Translations under genes and position numbers: made by a program
The notes under the pieces: model-generated
Told to the model about the DNA's origin: nothing
The model's input: only the letters and a program-made list of their open reading frames with translations
Database searches by the model: none
DNA from: Aeromicrobium piscarium
GTDB taxonomy: Bacteria > Actinomycetota > Actinomycetes > Propionibacteriales > Nocardioidaceae
Length of the DNA stretch: 64,000 bases
Assembly (NCBI RefSeq): GCF_007421815.1
Contig: NZ_VLNT01000005.1
Coordinates: forward strand, 86,147 to 150,146
Direction: 5' to 3'
Part shown: one piece after another, positions 61,182 to 64,000 of the stretch
Layout: the number at the start of each line of letters is the position of its first letter
Position numbering within the stretch: the stretch's first letter is position 1

Positions 61182-61880
61182 ATGGCGACGATCAGCGTGG
61201 CCGAGGCGGCCAAGCGACTTGGCGTCTCCCGGCAACGAGTGGTGGCGATGATCCAGTCCGGCAGCCTGCCTGCGGTCAAGGTGGGCCGTTCCTACGTCAT
61301 CGACGCTGCCGCTGTGAGCCGCCACCGTGGGGCGGTGTCGAGACCGCTGTCGCCACGGATGGCCGCGGCCCTCCTTCGCCTTGCGGCCCACGAGAAGCCA
61401 GGCGTCTCCGCCTCGGAGGTTAGCCGGCTCCGAGGCCGATTGGCACGACTCCACGACGCAGCCGATCCGGTCGGCCTGGTACGCGGTTGGCTGCCCGGTC
61501 GGGCGCGCCGGCTGGAGATGAGCGCGGCCGCCGCCGACCTCCAGACCATCGCGGCAGATCCCCGGCTGATGCTCGCCGGCGTCTCGGACCCGCGCGCCGG
61601 GATGCAGTCGAGCCGGCTCGTCGAAGGTTATGTGCACGAGGCGGATGCCGAGGGGCTCTTCGGCGAGCACTTCGTCGTGCAGGCGCCGTCCCGGTCCGAG
61701 GCGAATGTGATCGTCCACGTCGCCGACCCGGTACCCCCGCTGTCCCCGCTGCTGGTCGCCGCCGATCTCGCGGACTACCGCGAGGGACGCGAAGAACGCC
61801 AGGCGGCGACCGTGCTGAACCGGTGGATCAGCGACAGCGACATCATCCGGCCACGTCCACGCGCGACCGGCGGCCGGTGA
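61182..61880 (+). CDS. HTH protein with AbiEi-like C-terminus, candidate antitoxin
   Basis: 232 residues from ATG 61182. N-terminal excisionase/MerR-type helix-turn-helix (VAEAAKRLGVSRQRVVAMIQ then SGSLPAVKVGRSYVID), a basic middle, and a C-terminal half (LMLAGVSDPRAGMQSS; VVQAPSRSEANVIVHV; LVAADLADYREGREERQAAT) whose layout resembles AbiEi antitoxins. The downstream nucleotidyltransferase-like gene starts within its stop (TGATG). An autoregulatory promoter lies directly before it. A type IV-like toxin-antitoxin unit is the best guess, unproven. Confidence 0.65.
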   Translation: MATISVAEAAKRLGVSRQRVVAMIQSGSLPAVKVGRSYVIDAAAVSRHRGAVSRPLSPRMAAALLRLAAHEKPGVSASEVSRLRGRLARLHDAADPVGLVRGWLPGRARRLEMSAAAADLQTIAADPRLMLAGVSDPRAGMQSSRLVEGYVHEADAEGLFGEHFVVQAPSRSEANVIVHVADPVPPLSPLLVAADLADYREGREERQAATVLNRWISDSDIIRPRPRATGGR

Positions 61881-62611
61881 TGGTCACGGTCCTGCCGGCC
61901 ATGAGCGACGCGCAGACCGTGGCCTGGCATGCCCTGATGGAGCTGCACGAGCGCCTTCCCGACTCGTGGACCCTGATCGGCGGGCAGATGGTCCACCTGC
62001 ACTGCAGCGAGCGAGGCGTCGCTCCCGTGCGCACGACCGACGATGCGGACGCTCTCCTGAACGTGAAACACCGGCCCACGATCCTGTTCGATTTTACCCA
62101 GGGCTTGCACGACGCCGGCTTTCGGCCGACCGGCGTCACCCCCGAAGGCCATCAGCATCGCTGGGTCAAAGGCGAAGCGCAGATCGACGTGCTGATCGGC
62201 GATCGTCTGGGGCAGCGAGGGGCCGCCGATCGCAAGGGCATCACCGGCAGCACCACCCTGGGCACGCCTGGCGCGGCCCGGGTGCTCGCCCGCTCGGAGA
62301 GCATCGAGATTGCTGTCGGCGATAGAGTGGGGCACATCCGACGACCAACGCTGCTCGGCGCGCTGATTGCGAAGGCCGCAGCGCACTCCGTCGGCCAGGA
62401 CAGTGGGCGCGACCGACACCGCAACGACTTCGCGGTGCTCGCTTCCCTCACTACGGCGGCAGACCTGAGGGCACAGAGTCTGTCCCGGGCGGAACGACGG
62501 TACCTCGCGAACATGATCGAGGCCGTCGACAACGACGCGGCAGCCCTCGAGACAGTCCCCGGGGCCGCGGTGGGCGTGCGCCGAACCGCGACCGTGCTCA
62601 CGACACCATGA
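61880..62611 (+). CDS. Nucleotidyltransferase-like protein, candidate AbiEii-type toxin
   Basis: 243 residues from ATG 61880, overlapping the upstream stop by one base. The segment LIGGQMVHLHCSERGVAPVR followed by TTDDAD has the Gly-Gly and Thr-x-Asp-x-Asp pattern of minimal nucleotidyltransferases (GG at 34-35, TDDAD at 53-57). IDVLIGDRLGQ could give the third acidic residue. The rest is helical (LLGALIAKAAAHSVGQDSG). The pairing with an HTH partner suggests a toxin that transfers nucleotides to tRNA or a protein; it is equally possible that the pair is a non-toxin regulatory unit. Confidence 0.65.
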   Translation: MVTVLPAMSDAQTVAWHALMELHERLPDSWTLIGGQMVHLHCSERGVAPVRTTDDADALLNVKHRPTILFDFTQGLHDAGFRPTGVTPEGHQHRWVKGEAQIDVLIGDRLGQRGAADRKGITGSTTLGTPGAARVLARSESIEIAVGDRVGHIRRPTLLGALIAKAAAHSVGQDSGRDRHRNDFAVLASLTTAADLRAQSLSRAERRYLANMIEAVDNDAAALETVPGAAVGVRRTATVLTTP

Positions 62612-62633
62612 GAGCCGGAGCAGGGCCGAGATG

Positions 62634-62673
62634 GACGAGGGGCCTCCGACCTGTGAGTCGGAGGCCCCTCGTC
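62634..62673. terminator. Terminator between the HTH/nucleotidyltransferase pair and tRNA-Tyr
   Basis: A perfect 17-bp stem (arm GACGAGGGGCCTCCGAC) with a 6-nt loop lies 22 nt past the nucleotidyltransferase stop and 7 nt past the tRNA 3' end, so it can serve both convergent units. Confidence 0.85.
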
Positions 62674-62679
62674 GTTCCG

Positions 62680-62761
62680 TGGCAGGTAGAGGATTCGAAC
62701 CTCTGAAGGCAATGCCGGCTGATTTACAGTCAGCTCCCTTTGGCCGCTCGGGCAACCTGCC
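62680..62761 (-). tRNA. tRNA-Tyr (GTA)
   Basis: An 82-nt class II tRNA with a long variable arm. Acceptor GGCAGGT/ACCTGCC, D-arm GCCCGAGCGGCCAAAGGGAG, anticodon loop with GTA in GACTGTAAATC, T-arm AGAGGTTCGAATCCTCT. CCA is not encoded. Its 3' end faces the candidate toxin-antitoxin pair. Confidence 0.94.
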
Positions 62762-62853
62762 GGGTGTCACCCGAGGGCGACAGTCAGCAACACTACCGCA
62801 GACCTCTAGGGTGGTGAGCACCAGCCCCGACCGGACAGGAAGCGAGATCACCC

Positions 62854-63345
62854 ATGGCCGATTCGTCCTTCGACATCGTCAGCAAGGTCGACCGCCAGGA
62901 GGCCGACAACGCCCTCAATCAGGCCGCGAAGGAGATCGCGACGCGCTACGACTTCAAGGGAACCGGCGCCGCGATCGAGTGGAAGGGTGAGTTCGGCATC
63001 GAGATCACCGCCAACGCCGACGAGCGTGCCCTGGCCATCCTCGACGTCTTCAAGGAGAAGCTCGTCAAGCGCGGCATCTCGCTGAAGGCCCTCGACACCG
63101 ACGAGCCGCGCCAGTCCGGCAAAGACGTCAAGCTCAACGGCTCCTTCGGTCAGGGCATCAGCACGGAGCAGGCCAAGAAGCTCAGCAAGCTCATCCGCGA
63201 CGAAGGTCCCAAGGGTGTCAAGGCGCAGATCCAGGGCGACGAGCTGCGCGTGACCGGCAAGAAGCGCGACGATCTGCAGGCCGTCATCGCGCTCATCAAG
63301 GGCGCCGACCTCGACTTCGCGGTGCAGTTCACCAACTACCGCTGA
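62854..63345 (+). CDS. YajQ-family nucleotide-binding protein
   Basis: 163 residues matching the whole YajQ family: [41 protein letters not shown] and [20 protein letters not shown]. Two ferredoxin-like folds. Some homologues bind cyclic-di-GMP and act as transcription co-factors; in this group the role is unknown. Confidence 0.93.
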   Translation: MADSSFDIVSKVDRQEADNALNQAAKEIATRYDFKGTGAAIEWKGEFGIEITANADERALAILDVFKEKLVKRGISLKALDTDEPRQSGKDVKLNGSFGQGISTEQAKKLSKLIRDEGPKGVKAQIQGDELRVTGKKRDDLQAVIALIKGADLDFAVQFTNYR

Positions 63346-63374
63346 CCTCGTCGCCCGATCGTGTGCGCGCCGCA

Positions 63375-63403
63375 GGCGGTGAGCTATCCCGCAGTTCACC
63401 GCC
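63375..63403. repeat. Hairpin with GCGGTGAG heads (family B-related)
   Basis: GGCGGTGAGCTATCCC and GCAGTTCACCGCC form a hairpin between the convergent yajQ and methyltransferase genes; a second, divergent copy (GTGACAGCTCACCG) follows at 63411. Confidence 0.6.
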
Positions 63404-63440
63404 TCGGGTGCGTGACAGCTCACCGACCGGGCGGGTGGGC

Positions 63441-64000
63441 TCAGATGCGGCGGAAGAGGCTGACGGCGAAATCCGCGCCCTCGACGAAGGGATCGAGATC
63501 CCAGGTCGCGAAGCGCTGCACCAGCTCCAGACGGGCCACACGCGCATCGCCGTCGAGTTGGTCCAGCGCATAGTCGCGATCGAGCCGGAACCCGACCAGC
63601 AGCTTCCCACCCTCCACCAGATGAGCGGCGATCCGGGCGAGCACGCGACTCTCCGTGCCCGGAGCGACGAAGACCAGCACATTGCCCGCGCACACCGCGG
63701 CATCGAATCGCTCCTCGCCGAGGTCGAGCTCGGCGAGATCGGCTACGCGGTACACGGGGCCGGGATGGTCGAGCTCGGCCGCCTCGATCAGCACCGGATC
63801 GACATCCACACCCGTGACACGGTGACCGCGGCGATGCAGCTCACCCGCGATCCGTCCCGGTCCGCACCCGGCATCGAGGACCCGCGAGCCGGGCTTGACG
63901 ACGGCATCGACGAGGCGGGCTTCGCCCGTCAGATCAGCGCCTTCGGCCGCAAGCGTGCGGAACCGCTCGACGTACCACTGTGAATGGGTCTCAGAGGTCT
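63441..64000 (-). CDS. Class I SAM-dependent methyltransferase, 5' end outside window
   Basis: The minus-strand frame is open from the window edge to TGA 63441 (about 186 codons seen). SAM motif I is VLDAGCGPGRIAGELHRRGH, followed by GVDVDPVLIEAAELDHPG, the acidic AELDLGEERFDAAVCAGNV and a C-terminal half of strands and helices (LVGFRLDRDYALDQL). The start lies beyond 64000; an internal GTG at 63809 would remove the SAM site and is not the start. The substrate is unknown. Confidence 0.85.
   Translation of the reverse strand, partial: TSETHSQWYVERFRTLAAEGADLTGEARLVDAVVKPGSRVLDAGCGPGRIAGELHRRGHRVTGVDVDPVLIEAAELDHPGPVYRVADLAELDLGEERFDAAVCAGNVLVFVAPGTESRVLARIAAHLVEGGKLLVGFRLDRDYALDQLDGDARVARLELVQRFATWDLDPFVEGADFAVSLFRRI

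Noticed and set aside
61003-62761. Genomic island integrated at tRNA-Tyr
   Set aside because: No integrase and no repeat of the tRNA 3' end were found on the far side of the two-gene module.
63441-63809. A complete 122-residue protein starting at GTG 63809
   Set aside because: The frame is open to the window edge and the upstream part holds the SAM-binding motif DAGCGPGR, so this is the end of a longer methyltransferase.

Overview
The window is high-GC actinobacterial chromosome and fits the order Mycobacteriales. The evidence is a complete yrbE-mceA-F operon with an Mkl-type ATPase and two Mce-associated proteins, a TB7.3-like biotin carrier, a DUF3499-manB pair, and the tRNA-Trp-secE-nusG-rplKA-rplJL-mkl-rpoBC-rpsLG-fusA-tuf order known from Mycobacterium tuberculosis (here read on the minus strand). 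The hadABC block that lies between rpmG and tRNA-Trp in M. tuberculosis is missing at that position, so I do not assign a genus. No insertion sequence, prophage, rRNA gene or CRISPR array was seen.

Layout. 1-2473: acyl-CoA carboxylase beta subunit (cut by the window edge), biotin carrier and a divergent TetR regulator, with matching operators. 2550-4921: thioesterase, YceI/MarR divergent pair, DUF1810. 5153-12601 (minus): ettA, two large GTPases, a Trm112-like protein, manB, DUF3499; then a divergent metallopeptidase-like gene. 13330-17644: str operon (tuf, fusA, rpsG, rpsL). 18112-22972: a three-gene operon of hydroxyacid-oxoacid transhydrogenase, GntR regulator and D-2-hydroxyglutarate dehydrogenase. 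23118-26051: lipoprotein, NUDIX hydrolase, membrane acyltransferase. 26450-33804: rpoC and rpoB. 34067-36681: DUF559-like protein, AhpD-like protein and SDR. 36918-48017: the mce operon. 48353-53103: rplL, rplJ, an LppX-type lipoprotein, rplA, rplK, nusG, secE, then tRNA-Trp. 53368-58179: adenosine deaminase, two DUF4190 proteins, murB, rpmG, tRNA-Met, tRNA-Thr, pyrD. 58239-64000: VanZ-RDD protein, sulfurtransferase, GGCT-like protein, a candidate HTH/nucleotidyltransferase toxin-antitoxin pair beside tRNA-Tyr, YajQ and a truncated methyltransferase.

Three threads run through the region. First, intergenic arrays of short (about 20-25 nt) units in forward and inverted orientation lie just past stop codons at more than a dozen places; most share a GCGGTRRG head followed by a variable word. 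Second, about ten genes have a TANNNT-like box ending 6-9 nt before the start codon and no Shine-Dalgarno, which suggests leaderless mRNAs. Third, long operons are joined by ATGA/GTGA overlaps, including two tiny ORFs starting Met-Ser-Glu-Arg that end on the start codon of the next gene.

The strongest candidates for new biology are the repeat families, the HTH/nucleotidyltransferase module and the 4-hydroxybutyrate / D-2-hydroxyglutarate shuttle operon. All calls come from reading sequence and remembered family signatures; no database search was run.
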